Source of the DNA: an uncultured Lactobacillus sp. | GTDB taxonomy: Bacteria; Bacillota; Bacilli; Lactobacillales; Lactobacillaceae | Reading direction: 5' to 3' | DNA length: 64,000 nucleotides | Assembly: GCA_910587695.1 (NCBI GenBank) | Contig: CAJUNC010000002.1 | Span: 10,966-74,965 of the forward strand | Part shown: positions 43,540 through 52,591 of the stretch, piece by piece | Position numbering within the stretch: the stretch's first letter is position 1 | Layout: the number at the start of each line of letters is the position of its first letter | Program-made: the position numbers and the translations under genes | The notes under the pieces: generated by a model | Told to the model about the DNA's origin: nothing | The model's input: the letters and a program-made list of their open reading frames with translations, nothing else | The model's database searches: none

Positions 43540-44364
43540 ATGCAAGCCGATGTTTTGATCAGTCAGGATCTGTCCTGTGTGGGTCAGGTTTCCATGAGTG
43601 TAGCGCTACCCTTGCTGGCGGCTGCAAACTTGAGACCAGATGTTTTACCGACCGCACTCTTATCAACGCATACGGGAGGCTTTGGTGAAAATACCTACTT
43701 AGATCTTTCTTCTGAAATGTCACACATTCTCCAGCATTGGCAAAAATTACAGCTTAGGTTTTCAGCCGTCTATCTGGGATATTTGGGGGCTAGACCTTTA
43801 GATGTGATCTTGTCAGCTTTGTCAGTTCTCAAGACACCTGAAACGCTTTTATTAGTTGATCCAGTAATGGCTGACCATGGTAAACTTTACCGCGGTTTTG
43901 ATATGGATTATGTAGCTCAGATGCGCAAACTAGTGCACCAAGCAACGATCGCAACACCAAATTTAACGGAAGCCCAACTGCTTTTAGATGAGGCTTTGAC
44001 TACTTCTCCACTTGCGATCGCTGAAGCAACGCAACTACTTGTGCGTTTTGCAACTACATTCAAGTTAGAAACTGCGATCTTAACTGGGATAGACTGCGGT
44101 GACAAGATCGCCGTGATCGGTTATGAAATGGGCAAAACTTGGATCTTGACGCGTCCTAAATTGGCTGGGAACTATTTTGGGACGGGAGATCTGTTTGCCA
44201 GTGCTTTGCTGGCGGGGATCATGAAGGGTAAAGCGGTCAAGGCTGCTGCGGATCTCGCAATGGAATTTATTTTTCAAGCGATAAAGCTGACACCGACACC
44301 TAGAGATCAGCGTTTTGGCGTCGATTATGCGCGTGCATTACCATATTTGTTAGAAAAGTTATGA
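43540..44364 (+). CDS. pdxK: Pyridoxal/pyridoxine kinase
   Basis: A 274-residue ribokinase-fold enzyme: SQDLSCVGQVSMSVALPLL at the N-terminus, STHTGGFGENTYLDLS, VDPVMADHG and the catalytic GTGDLFASALLAG near residue 211. These fit pyridoxal kinases, which phosphorylate vitamin B6. An ECF transporter S-component follows after 18 bases, so the pair forms a vitamin salvage unit. Confidence 0.85.
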   Translation: MQADVLISQDLSCVGQVSMSVALPLLAAANLRPDVLPTALLSTHTGGFGENTYLDLSSEMSHILQHWQKLQLRFSAVYLGYLGARPLDVILSALSVLKTPETLLLVDPVMADHGKLYRGFDMDYVAQMRKLVHQATIATPNLTEAQLLLDEALTTSPLAIAEATQLLVRFATTFKLETAILTGIDCGDKIAVIGYEMGKTWILTRPKLAGNYFGTGDLFASALLAGIMKGKAVKAAADLAMEFIFQAIKLTPTPRDQRFGVDYARALPYLLEKL

Positions 44365-44382
44365 TTTTTTGGAGGAAATACT

Positions 44383-44949
44383 ATGTTGCGTGACCAGCAA
44401 AATACATTGCGAGCGGTCATTTTAACGGGCCTATTTGCTGCACTGATCTATATTGGCATTTGGACGTTACGGATCCCGATCCCTGCGATGGTCGGGCGGC
44501 CGTTTATCCATTTTGGTAATACATTGACAGTAACATCAATTCTTTTTTTGGGAAAACGCAATGGTATGTTGGCCGGTATCATTGGCTTGGGTGGATTTGA
44601 TATCTTAAATGGATATATTGCCGTCTCATGGCTGACGATGCTTGAGGTCATAGTTGTAGCTTTGATAATTTCCGGACTTTTCAAGGCTATGGGATATGTT
44701 GACAGTCAGCGAAATATCATGATCTTAGCGATAGCTGCAGGATCGACTAAGATCGTGACTTCGTATCTAGCTTCGATCATTGAAGCGTTGATGGTCGGAA
44801 CAAGCTTTAAAGCAGCTGCAGTGGCCGCCTTTTTCAGCTTACCTGCGACTGTCATCAATTCCATTTCAACGGCGATCTGCGTACCATTATTGTATTTCAT
44901 GATCAAAAAGATCTACACCTTGGTGCACCAGCGCCGAGGCTCATTATAA
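44383..44949 (+). CDS. ECF transporter S-component, probably for vitamin B6
   Basis: A 188-residue substrate-binding membrane protein with about six spans, beginning TLRAVILTGLFAALIYIGI, typical of ECF S-components. Energy-coupling genes are absent here and would be shared from elsewhere. Specificity for pyridoxine (PdxU type) is inferred solely from the adjoining kinase; hydroxymethylpyrimidine is the alternative. GGAGGA precedes the start. Confidence 0.8.
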   Translation: MLRDQQNTLRAVILTGLFAALIYIGIWTLRIPIPAMVGRPFIHFGNTLTVTSILFLGKRNGMLAGIIGLGGFDILNGYIAVSWLTMLEVIVVALIISGLFKAMGYVDSQRNIMILAIAAGSTKIVTSYLASIIEALMVGTSFKAAAVAAFFSLPATVINSISTAICVPLLYFMIKKIYTLVHQRRGSL

Positions 44950-44963
44950 ACAACTGAACTTAG

Positions 44964-45006
44964 AAAATAAGATCTGCTTGGAACTGTCCAAACAGATCTT
45001 ATTTTT
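44964..45006 (+). terminator. Terminator of the vitamin salvage pair
   Basis: AAAATAAGATCTG and CAGATCTTATTTTT with an inner TTGGA/TCCAA stem. Confidence 0.85.
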
Positions 45007-45035
45007 ATCCCCTAAAAATATTTTTAAAATTGTGC

Positions 45036-45064
45036 TTGTTTTAGCAAAGCTTCTTTGCTATAAT
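45036..45064 (+). promoter_or_regulatory. Promoter of first tRNA-Lys
   Basis: TTGTTT (45036-45041), 17 bases, TATAAT (45059-45064), 18 bases before the tRNA. Confidence 0.7.
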
Positions 45065-45082
45065 ATCTTTTGTTGGTAAATT

Positions 45083-45155
45083 GGGTGGTTAGCTCAGCTG
45101 GCAGAGCAACGGACTCTTAATCCGTGGGTCCAGGGTTCGATCCCCTGACCACCCA
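45083..45155 (+). tRNA. tRNA-Lys (anticodon CTT), copy 1
   Basis: A 73-base cloverleaf: acceptor GGGTGGT/ACCACCC, D-arm GCTC/GAGC, anticodon stem ACGGA/TCCGT with loop CTCTTAA (anticodon CTT), T-arm CAGGG-TTCGATC-CCCTG and discriminator A. CCA is not encoded. Confidence 0.97.
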
Positions 45156-45161
45156 TCACTT

Positions 45162-45191
45162 TCCCCGAGAGCATATCTCGGGGATTTTTTT
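45162..45191. terminator. Terminator of first tRNA-Lys
   Basis: CCCCGAGA and TCTCGGGG with loop GCATA and a T7 run; it overlaps the last bases of the convergent AraC gene. Confidence 0.85.
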
Positions 45192-46371
45192 ATTTCTGAT
45201 AATTTTGGAGTCTAAACTGCTTAGGAGTCATCCCCGTGAGGCGTTTGAAAGTTTTAGCAAAATGGGCATAGTCACTAAAACCTAATGCTTGCGGAAGCTT
45301 TTGAATATCACTGTCTGTACACAGTAACTGTTTTGCAACTGTGATCTTTTGCAAAATGATGTATTGGCGGATCGTCATCTGTAGTTCAATTTTGAAAAGG
45401 TATTTTAATTTAGCTTGACTGAGATCAAAATGGGCACAGAGTTCATCGATCCGCAACGGGGCATTTAGATTATTTTTGATATATTCACTGATCTGATCGA
45501 TCAAAGGCGAGCGGATCTTTTCTTGGTGATCGGCGAGCTCTTGGGTGAAAAGTAAGAGGGCTGTGGTACAGGTCTCGATCAGTTGGGCAGTAGTGGTGCA
45601 GAGTTCGATCTCGGTAATAAAAACATTTTGTAAGTGCTTTGATTCGGAGGGTGGAAGTTGGTTCGCAATAGCTAGATGGGTGACCTTTTCTAATAAAACT
45701 ATCAAATAGTCCTTTTGGGCCCGAAGTAGATCTGGTCCTAAAGTATGACCTAATTTACTCCAGGAGATCGCTTGGATGAGTTTTGACAATTGTTTGGGCT
45801 CATTTTTTTGGATGCATGTAAGTAATTTTTTCTCATGCTGATAGATCTGAGCGTAAGAAAGTGGTGCTTGGGTCAGTAGAGTGCGACGTTCTTTATTCAG
45901 GAGATGAGTAGTCCGAGTCAACTGCTGAAAATTACAGTTAGCAAGTTGATCGGCGGTCTCGCCAGTGAAAAAATAATTGATCAGATAGATGATGTCACGG
46001 ATATCTTCGAGACAGTAGATCGGTAAGGCGGCCAATTGTGTGTAGGTCAATTCGTATTGGGCTAGGGGCATATTTAAAGCGTCTAAATATTTATATAAAA
46101 CATTACGATCAGTTAAATTGCAGCGAAAAGGACCAAAGATAAAATAATGGTCGTTAAAAGCATATAACAAAAGGAGTTCATTTAATTTACCAGTTATTAG
46201 AGCATGCTTTTTGGCATTTTTTTCTAGGTCAGTAAATAGTGTTTGATAGTCATAGCCAAAATCAGTCTCTAGTGCATTATAGTGTTTACAAAGCGCAAAT
46301 TGTTCATTTAAGACCAAGAGTGGCATATGCAAGCAGTTTGAGAGTGCACGTAGCAGTAATTCATATTCCAA
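45190..46371 (-). CDS. AraC-family transcriptional regulator
   Basis: A 393-residue protein with a C-terminal AraC domain of two helix-turn-helices (IDELCAHFDLSQAKLKYLFK and LPQALGFSDYAHFAKTFKRL). The N-terminal 280 residues are unlike the usual cupin domain and rich in Leu and Tyr. TTG 46371 is favoured as start because AGAGG lies eight bases upstream; a GTG at 46380 overlaps that site. The gene lies between two identical tRNA-Lys genes. Its targets are unknown. Confidence 0.85.
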   Translation of the reverse strand: MEYELLLRALSNCLHMPLLVLNEQFALCKHYNALETDFGYDYQTLFTDLEKNAKKHALITGKLNELLLLYAFNDHYFIFGPFRCNLTDRNVLYKYLDALNMPLAQYELTYTQLAALPIYCLEDIRDIIYLINYFFTGETADQLANCNFQQLTRTTHLLNKERRTLLTQAPLSYAQIYQHEKKLLTCIQKNEPKQLSKLIQAISWSKLGHTLGPDLLRAQKDYLIVLLEKVTHLAIANQLPPSESKHLQNVFITEIELCTTTAQLIETCTTALLLFTQELADHQEKIRSPLIDQISEYIKNNLNAPLRIDELCAHFDLSQAKLKYLFKIELQMTIRQYIILQKITVAKQLLCTDSDIQKLPQALGFSDYAHFAKTFKRLTGMTPKQFRLQNYQK

Positions 46372-46571
46372 AAAGATCACCTCTATCAGGAAAAATAGCT
46401 TTATATAGGTAAGCCTAACAAAGAGAAAATAGTAAATTAAACAAAAAAAGGTTTAAAAATCTACTGCGATAAGTAAACAAAAATTAAGGGGGATCAAGCT
46501 TAAATATCTGATCGAAAAGGACCGCTTGTAATGAGCATAGCGGGCATTTTTAGTTTTTTACCAAAAAACTC

Positions 46572-46600
46572 TTGCGCTTTGGCTTTTTCTTTGATATAGT
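46572..46600 (+). promoter_or_regulatory. Promoter of second tRNA-Lys
   Basis: TTGCGC (46572-46577), 17 bases, TATAGT (46595-46600), 19 bases before the tRNA. Confidence 0.65.
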
Positions 46601-46618
46601 ATTATTCGTTGATGAAAT

Positions 46619-46691
46619 GGGTGGTTAGCTCAGCTGGCAGAGCAACGGACTCTTAATCCGTGGGTCCAGGGTTCGATCCCCTGACCACCCA
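46619..46691 (+). tRNA. tRNA-Lys (anticodon CTT), copy 2
   Basis: Identical over all 73 bases to 45083-45155, but with a different promoter and terminator. Confidence 0.97.
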
Positions 46692-46704
46692 TCAGAGATT
46701 TACT

Positions 46705-46746
46705 AACAGCAATTGCAGATCTTGCTCTGTGGTTGCTGTTTTTTTT
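46705..46746 (+). terminator. Terminator of second tRNA-Lys
   Basis: AACAGCAA and TTGCTGTT with a T8 run, about 14 bases after the tRNA. Confidence 0.75.
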
Positions 46747-46908
46747 GTGCATTTTGAATAAAACGGTCAAAACCAGGTCATTGAGTTTCTGTAACCAAAG
46801 CTGAGTTTGTAGTACAATAAGGGTGGTAGGAGCTATTGAACTACATCCAAGAAGCAGTAGTGCTCACAGTGATATGTATGTAATTTATATAAAGAGGAAT
46901 TTAAACTT

Positions 46909-47622
46909 ATGAAAAAGATTTTAGTTGTAGATGATGAGAAACCGATCTTAGATATCATCAAGTTCAATCTGACCAAAGAAGGTTACGATGTATACACTGC
47001 CGAAGATGGCCAAGAGGCTTTAGATAAGGTCGAAGAGGTCTTACCTGATCTGATCATTTTAGATCTGATGTTACCTAAGGTCGATGGGCTCGAAGTGGCA
47101 CGTGAAGTTCGAAAAAAATATGAAATGCCGATCATTATGGTAACGGCTAAAGATACAGAATTAGATAAAGTCTTAGGCTTAGAAATGGGTGCTGATGACT
47201 ATGTGACCAAACCATTTTCTAACCGTGAATTGATCGCACGGGTCAAGGCTAATTTACGGCGCCAAGCCACGGTAGTAGCCAGCGCTCAAAGTGAAGAAAA
47301 AGAAAAAAGTAATGACATTGTGATCGGAAATTTAACGATCCACCCAGAGGCATATGTGGTCTCCAAAAATGATGAAAATATCGAATTGACCCATCGTGAA
47401 TTTGAATTGCTTTACTATTTAGCTAAACACATTGGGCAAGTCATGACTAGAGAGCACTTGTTGCAGACCGTTTGGGGCTATGATTACTTTGGGGATGTTC
47501 GGACAGTTGACGTAACGGTCCGCCGTTTGCGCGAAAAGATCGAAGATAACCCTAGTCGCCCAGTCTGGTTGGTGACCCGCCGTGGGGTCGGCTATTATTT
47601 ACGTAATCCAGAGGCCGAGTAA
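46909..47622 (+). CDS. walR: Response regulator WalR (YycF)
   Basis: A 237-residue OmpR-type regulator: KILVVDDEKPILDI, phosphoacceptor in LIILDLMLPKVDG (about Asp54), and a C-terminal winged helix ending TRRGVGYYLRNPE. With the kinase and accessory genes downstream this is the essential cell-wall WalRK system controlling murein hydrolases. GAGG precedes the start. One base separates its stop from the walK ATG. Confidence 0.95.
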   Translation: MKKILVVDDEKPILDIIKFNLTKEGYDVYTAEDGQEALDKVEEVLPDLIILDLMLPKVDGLEVAREVRKKYEMPIIMVTAKDTELDKVLGLEMGADDYVTKPFSNRELIARVKANLRRQATVVASAQSEEKEKSNDIVIGNLTIHPEAYVVSKNDENIELTHREFELLYYLAKHIGQVMTREHLLQTVWGYDYFGDVRTVDVTVRRLREKIEDNPSRPVWLVTRRGVGYYLRNPEAE

Positions 47623-47623
47623 A

Positions 47624-49489
47624 ATGAATAAGAAATTGCATTTTTTCCAGTCGATCCATTTTAAGATCGCACTGGTTTTTGCTTTACTGTTGTTTTTAGC
47701 CTTTCAGATCGTTGGTGCGGTATTTGTACAACGCTTAAAAAGTGAGAATTTAAAACAATTTAAGCAAAGTGTGGAAATGCCAGCTTATGTCAATAATTTG
47801 CTAGTCACGCAATTGAATGAAGCTGATACAAATGAAGCAAATGAGCGGATCAAAACTATCTTAGATGATATCAATAATAATAATATTTCAGATATTCAAG
47901 TTGTAGATGCTAAAGGTGTGATCCGTGGTGAAAATAATGTGAATACTCGCTCGATGATCGGGCAAAAAGCAACGAATAGTAATATTAAACAGGTTTTGTA
48001 CAGTGGACGTAATTTCTCGCAGACGATGTACAATGAGCGCGATAATCGGCGCTATTATATCGCGATCACCCCGTTGTTCAATACTTCGGGCAATAACAAT
48101 ACAGTCGTCGGTGCGGTCTATGTCCGCGCTAATTTAGAAAGTGTCTACGATTCGGTCAATGACGTTATCGTGATCTTTGCGACCGCGGCGTTGATCGCTA
48201 CGGGGATCGGGTTAGCCCTTGCGATCCTTGTTTCAAGTGCGATCACCCGCCCGATCGATGAAATGAAAAAGCAAACTGCGCGGATCGCTCGGGGAGATTA
48301 TTCTGGTCAAGTCCAAGTTTATGGACGAGATGAATTGGGTCAATTAGCCCAAGCCGTCAACAATCTATCTGCACGGGTCGAAGAAGCACAAGAAGCGACT
48401 GAATCAGAGCGACGACGCTTGGATCTGATCTTATCGCACATGTCAGATGGTGTGATCGCTACTGACCGTGGGGGCAAGATCACGATCATCAACGATATGG
48501 CGTGTGAAGCGTTAGAAGTAAAACCAGATGATGTTAGGAATAAGTCGATCTTAGATGTTTTGAATATCCGGGATAAATATACGATCCGCGAACTTTTGGA
48601 AAATCAAAATGAGATCATTTTGGATGAATTAGACACCAATCGTGACCAGATCTTGAATGCCAATTTTTCGCTGATCCAACGGCGTTCAGGCTTTATCATC
48701 GGGATCGTCTGTGTCTTGCATGATATCACCGAACAACAACGGATCGACCGCGAGCGGCGACAATTTGTTTCCAACGTTTCACATGAATTGCGGACACCGT
48801 TGACGAGTATGCGCAGTTACATTGAGGCATTAAATGAAGGTGCTTGGCAAGACCCTGAGATCGCACCAGCCTTTTTAAAGGTCACTCAAGAAGAAACTGA
48901 CCGGATGATCCGGATGATCAATGATCTTTTGAGTTTATCGCGAATGGATCTTGGAAAAGTCGAGTTAGACTTGGAGTTAGTCAACTTAAATGAATTGTTC
49001 AACTATATCTTGAACCGTTTTGATATGATGCTTGAAAAGGACAATAATGATACACGTGAAGTGACAAAAAATTATACGATCAAACGTGATTTTACCGATA
49101 AGACACTTTGGGTCGAAGTCGACACCGACAAGATCATTCAAGTGGTAGATAATATCATGAATAATGCGATCAAGTATTCACCCGATGGTGGTGTGATCAC
49201 TTGTCGTTTGTTGGAGACGCATAATCATGTCATCATGAGTATCTCTGATCAAGGTCTAGGAATGCCAAAAAAGGAACTATCGCACATTTTTGAGCGCTTC
49301 TATCGTGTCGATAAGGCGCGTTCACGGGCACAAGGTGGGACTGGTCTTGGACTAGCGATCTCTAAAGAAGTGATCGAGTTACATCACGGCCGGATCTGGG
49401 TCGATAGTACAGAAGGAAAGGGTTCGACCTTCTATATCTCGCTACCATATGAAGAATACGAGGAAGGAGATCTATGGGATGAAGAATAA
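47624..49489 (+). CDS. walK: Sensor histidine kinase WalK (YycG)
   Basis: A 621-residue kinase: N-terminal membrane segment, an extracellular sensor of about 140 residues, second membrane segment, HAMP (PIDEMKKQTARIARGDYSGQ), PAS (SHMSDGVIATDRGGKITIIND), phosphoacceptor NVSHELRTPLTSM, N box MNNAIKYSPDGG and G box GGTGLGLAI. ATG 47624 is chosen over an upstream in-frame start that would overlap walR by 40 bases. It overlaps walH by 11 bases. Confidence 0.95.
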   Translation: MNKKLHFFQSIHFKIALVFALLLFLAFQIVGAVFVQRLKSENLKQFKQSVEMPAYVNNLLVTQLNEADTNEANERIKTILDDINNNNISDIQVVDAKGVIRGENNVNTRSMIGQKATNSNIKQVLYSGRNFSQTMYNERDNRRYYIAITPLFNTSGNNNTVVGAVYVRANLESVYDSVNDVIVIFATAALIATGIGLALAILVSSAITRPIDEMKKQTARIARGDYSGQVQVYGRDELGQLAQAVNNLSARVEEAQEATESERRRLDLILSHMSDGVIATDRGGKITIINDMACEALEVKPDDVRNKSILDVLNIRDKYTIRELLENQNEIILDELDTNRDQILNANFSLIQRRSGFIIGIVCVLHDITEQQRIDRERRQFVSNVSHELRTPLTSMRSYIEALNEGAWQDPEIAPAFLKVTQEETDRMIRMINDLLSLSRMDLGKVELDLELVNLNELFNYILNRFDMMLEKDNNDTREVTKNYTIKRDFTDKTLWVEVDTDKIIQVVDNIMNNAIKYSPDGGVITCRLLETHNHVIMSISDQGLGMPKKELSHIFERFYRVDKARSRAQGGTGLGLAISKEVIELHHGRIWVDSTEGKGSTFYISLPYEEYEEGDLWDEE

Positions 49490-50846
49490 ACGCTTAAATG
49501 GGTGGTTTTTGCATGCCATTTTGATCCTTGCGGTGTTATTTAGTGTTGTTTTTACAGCTTTGATCTGGGTAACGCCTGTTTATTTTCAACGCATAGCAGG
49601 GATGGCAGCTCCGGATAAGACTAAAGTTATCAATGATGATACCAACACGGCAGACAAGAAAAAATTAACTGATGTATATCGACCAGTATCGATCACGGTA
49701 ACAGATAAACGCTCATCCAGTCGGCTATTGAGCAATCGGATCGATGTAGTCGATCTAATGATGACTTCTTTAGAAGGAAGTAAGATAACTGATATCAGTG
49801 AACCAGAGACTGTCAGTAAAAACGAGTACCTAAAGCTAATGCAGACGCCTAGATCGTATCAGTTGAATTATGGTTCAGAGCTCTCCTTTGGAGTCTTGAA
49901 ACAATACATTGCTGAACAGCCAGTTAAGAGTGAGAATTACAGCTTTGATCGGATCGTGATCAGTTATGATGGCTCTGAGGTCTATTTTCTAGAAGATGCA
50001 GGTCTCAAGGTATACAAGGCCAAGTTGACCAAATATGATAAAGATAAGCTCAATAACGTCCACAAAACAAAGGAGCTCAAGCGCTATAAACTTAGCTATG
50101 AATATCAAAACGGACGTCTGATCCAGTATTATGAAGATCAGGTCACGGTGCCACGTTATAGTTATTTATACAATAAAGAAAATGTGGGGATGTACGTTAC
50201 ACGCTTGTTAGGGACCGAAAAGAGCAGTACCTCATCACTGACGACCCGTGAACAAGATGGCGTAACGGTCTATTCCGATGATTCGGGGCAAAAATTGAGC
50301 ATCCGCGACAAAACGGGCTTGATAACATATACGGATTATCTGACTGATGAGACTGGACGCCAGAATTGGACTTTAGATGATCATTTAACAAATGATTTTA
50401 CTGATCTAGAGCAATTAGGCGTTAGTTTAACTGATGTTAAGTATTCTGAGTATGATATGCAGGAAAAAAATGTCATCTATCGCAGTTACATCGATGGTTT
50501 TCCTGTGATCTCGGCACGCGATTTTGGGACTTATCAGATCCAAAATCGCGTCCGTAACAAGAAATTGATCTTTTCCCAATGCAGTCTACAAGTTCCAGTG
50601 CCAGCAGCTGGTAAAGCAGTGACGCTCAAGCCGACTAAAGAGATCTTGCCTGAGTTACAAAGTGCCGACATCAATTTGGATAAGATCAGTGATATTCAGA
50701 TCGGTTATACGGTCTCGCAAAATAGTACAGCTTCATTGGTCATTGATCTGACACCGACATATTTTGTCAAATACAATAACGTTTGGATCAATTATCAAGA
50801 TCTGATCTCAGGGAAGAAATGGGGGGATAACGCCAATGAATTTTAA
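49479..50846 (+). CDS. walH: WalK regulatory protein WalH (YycH)
   Basis: A 455-residue membrane-anchored protein: a short basic N-terminus, one membrane helix (WFLHAILILAVLFSVVFTAL, about residues 9-28), and a large extracellular domain. In Bacillus YycH and YycI restrain the YycG kinase; in staphylococci they activate it. The ATG at 49479 follows AAGGAG at ten bases; the frame starts earlier inside walK. It overlaps walI by 11 bases. Confidence 0.88.
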   Translation: MKNKRLNGWFLHAILILAVLFSVVFTALIWVTPVYFQRIAGMAAPDKTKVINDDTNTADKKKLTDVYRPVSITVTDKRSSSRLLSNRIDVVDLMMTSLEGSKITDISEPETVSKNEYLKLMQTPRSYQLNYGSELSFGVLKQYIAEQPVKSENYSFDRIVISYDGSEVYFLEDAGLKVYKAKLTKYDKDKLNNVHKTKELKRYKLSYEYQNGRLIQYYEDQVTVPRYSYLYNKENVGMYVTRLLGTEKSSTSSLTTREQDGVTVYSDDSGQKLSIRDKTGLITYTDYLTDETGRQNWTLDDHLTNDFTDLEQLGVSLTDVKYSEYDMQEKNVIYRSYIDGFPVISARDFGTYQIQNRVRNKKLIFSQCSLQVPVPAAGKAVTLKPTKEILPELQSADINLDKISDIQIGYTVSQNSTASLVIDLTPTYFVKYNNVWINYQDLISGKKWGDNANEF

Positions 50847-51648
50847 GCGTATCGAATGGATCTTTGTCATTGCCTTTATCGCCTTAGATATCTTCTTATT
50901 AAGTGTTTATGTGACACAAAATGATACGATCGATCAACGAACGAGTTCGTTTTCTACGACCAATACTTCGGGATCTGTATTAAAGAGTATTAAAAATGAT
51001 CAGATCTCTTATGGACATCTATCGGATAAAACTCAAGCTGGTTATTATGTCTCCAGCTCAAATTCAAATATTTTGCGGGAGAAAGCTGAGCAGTTGCGCT
51101 ATAGTTGGGAATATGCCAATCATAAATTAACGGTCGACTTTACGGATGGTTTAAAACTAGTCGATCCAGACAAACCACAAGCAACAATAGATGAATTTTT
51201 GAAAGATAGTAGTATCGTCCTCTTTGGTAAGGAGTATACTTATAATAAAGATCTTTCAACTAAATCCGTGATCGTTTATACGCAGATGATCTATGGGGGG
51301 CCGGTGTACTCTAATGATGGTCAGATCCGATTTGAGATCAAAAATGACTATGTGACAGGCTATACTCAAGGATATATGAATGACGTCCAGATCTTGCGTG
51401 AAAAACGTGATACTATCAGCCAAGAACGGGCGTTGATCTGGTTATATCAATACAACAAGTTGCCCGCTAATACGCAAGTTTTGTGGTGTCATTTAGGGTA
51501 TACACGGTTATTATCGGTAAATAACAGCATCGTATATATTCCGACTTGGAATTTCTGTATAAAAAACAGTAATACAGGTAACATCCAGTATCGACGGATC
51601 AACGCCTTTACAGGTAGTGTGATGGATGAGACGATCAGTGTTAAATAA
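50836..51648 (+). CDS. walI: WalK regulatory protein WalI (YycI)
   Basis: A 270-residue protein with one N-terminal membrane helix (WIFVIAFIALDIFLLSVYV) and an extracellular domain; it forms a complex with WalH and WalK at the membrane. GGGGGG at 50821-50826 is the ribosome site. It lies between walH and walJ in the usual order. Confidence 0.88.
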   Translation: MNFKRIEWIFVIAFIALDIFLLSVYVTQNDTIDQRTSSFSTTNTSGSVLKSIKNDQISYGHLSDKTQAGYYVSSSNSNILREKAEQLRYSWEYANHKLTVDFTDGLKLVDPDKPQATIDEFLKDSSIVLFGKEYTYNKDLSTKSVIVYTQMIYGGPVYSNDGQIRFEIKNDYVTGYTQGYMNDVQILREKRDTISQERALIWLYQYNKLPANTQVLWCHLGYTRLLSVNNSIVYIPTWNFCIKNSNTGNIQYRRINAFTGSVMDETISVK

Positions 51649-51669
51649 ATGAGGAAGGATAGCTTGACA

Positions 51670-52476
51670 ATGAGTGAAGAAGTTGGGCTGAAAGTTAGCG
51701 TGCTTGCCAGTGGGAGTACAGGCAATGCAACTTATATCGAGACTCCTAAGCAAAAATTATTGATCGATGCTGGACTTTCGGGTAAAAAAATCGAAGGACT
51801 GATGAATTCGATCGGGCGGACATTAAAAGATGTTGATAAGCTCTTAGTGACTCACGAACATAGTGATCATATCAAGGGTGTCGGTGTTTTAGCCCGCCGC
51901 TATGGCTTAGATGTCTATGCCAATGAGAAGACTTGGGAGCAAATGGCGCCTAAGATCGGACAGGTCAAAACAGAACAAAAGCACATTTTTAAACGTGAGA
52001 CAGTCCAAACTTTTGGTGATCTAGATGTCCAAAGTTTTGGCGTTTCGCATGATGCGATCGATCCACAATTTTATAAAGTGCATTATGCGGGTAAATCATT
52101 TGCCATTGTGACAGATACTGGCTATGTTTCAGATCGGGTCAAAGGGATCGTAGAAAATGCAGATGGATATTTATTTGAATGCAACCACGATACTGAGATG
52201 TTACGCGCAGGGATCTATCCGTGGGCGCTAAAGCAACGGATCTTGAGTGATCAAGGGCATTTATCCAATGAAGATGGCGCTAATGCGTTGATGAGCGTTT
52301 TAGGTGCTCGGACTAAGCAGATCTATCTTGGACACTTGAGCCAAGAAAATAATGTCAAAGAACTAGCGCATTTAACAGTCCAACGTCAAATGCAAGCTAA
52401 AGACTTTGGTGTTGATCAAGATTTTCTCTTATTAGACACCGATCCAGCGCAAGCGACCGAGTTGGCAGTTCTTTAA
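51670..52476 (+). CDS. walJ: Metallo-beta-lactamase-fold exonuclease WalJ (YycJ)
   Basis: A 268-residue MBL-fold protein with the metal motif LVTHEHSDHIKG, further metal ligands in FECNHD and GHLS. YycJ is linked to DNA repair or to coordinating cell division with wall synthesis. ATG 51670 is preferred over ATG 51649 because AGGAAGGA (51652-51659) lies between them at proper spacing. Confidence 0.93.
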   Translation: MSEEVGLKVSVLASGSTGNATYIETPKQKLLIDAGLSGKKIEGLMNSIGRTLKDVDKLLVTHEHSDHIKGVGVLARRYGLDVYANEKTWEQMAPKIGQVKTEQKHIFKRETVQTFGDLDVQSFGVSHDAIDPQFYKVHYAGKSFAIVTDTGYVSDRVKGIVENADGYLFECNHDTEMLRAGIYPWALKQRILSDQGHLSNEDGANALMSVLGARTKQIYLGHLSQENNVKELAHLTVQRQMQAKDFGVDQDFLLLDTDPAQATELAVL

Positions 52477-52530
52477 GATAAAACTATATTTTTTAGGATA
52501 AAGTTAATTTTTACATTATTGTAAGCAATT

Positions 52531-52558
52531 TTGTTGCAAAAGGCTTATTATATATAAT
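52531..52558 (+). promoter_or_regulatory. htrA promoter
   Basis: TTGTTG (52531-52536), 16 bases, TATAAT (52553-52558) between walJ and htrA, so htrA can be expressed apart from the wal operon. Confidence 0.55.
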
Positions 52559-52591
52559 ATAGATACTTAATTTTAAGAGGTGACTTTTTGT

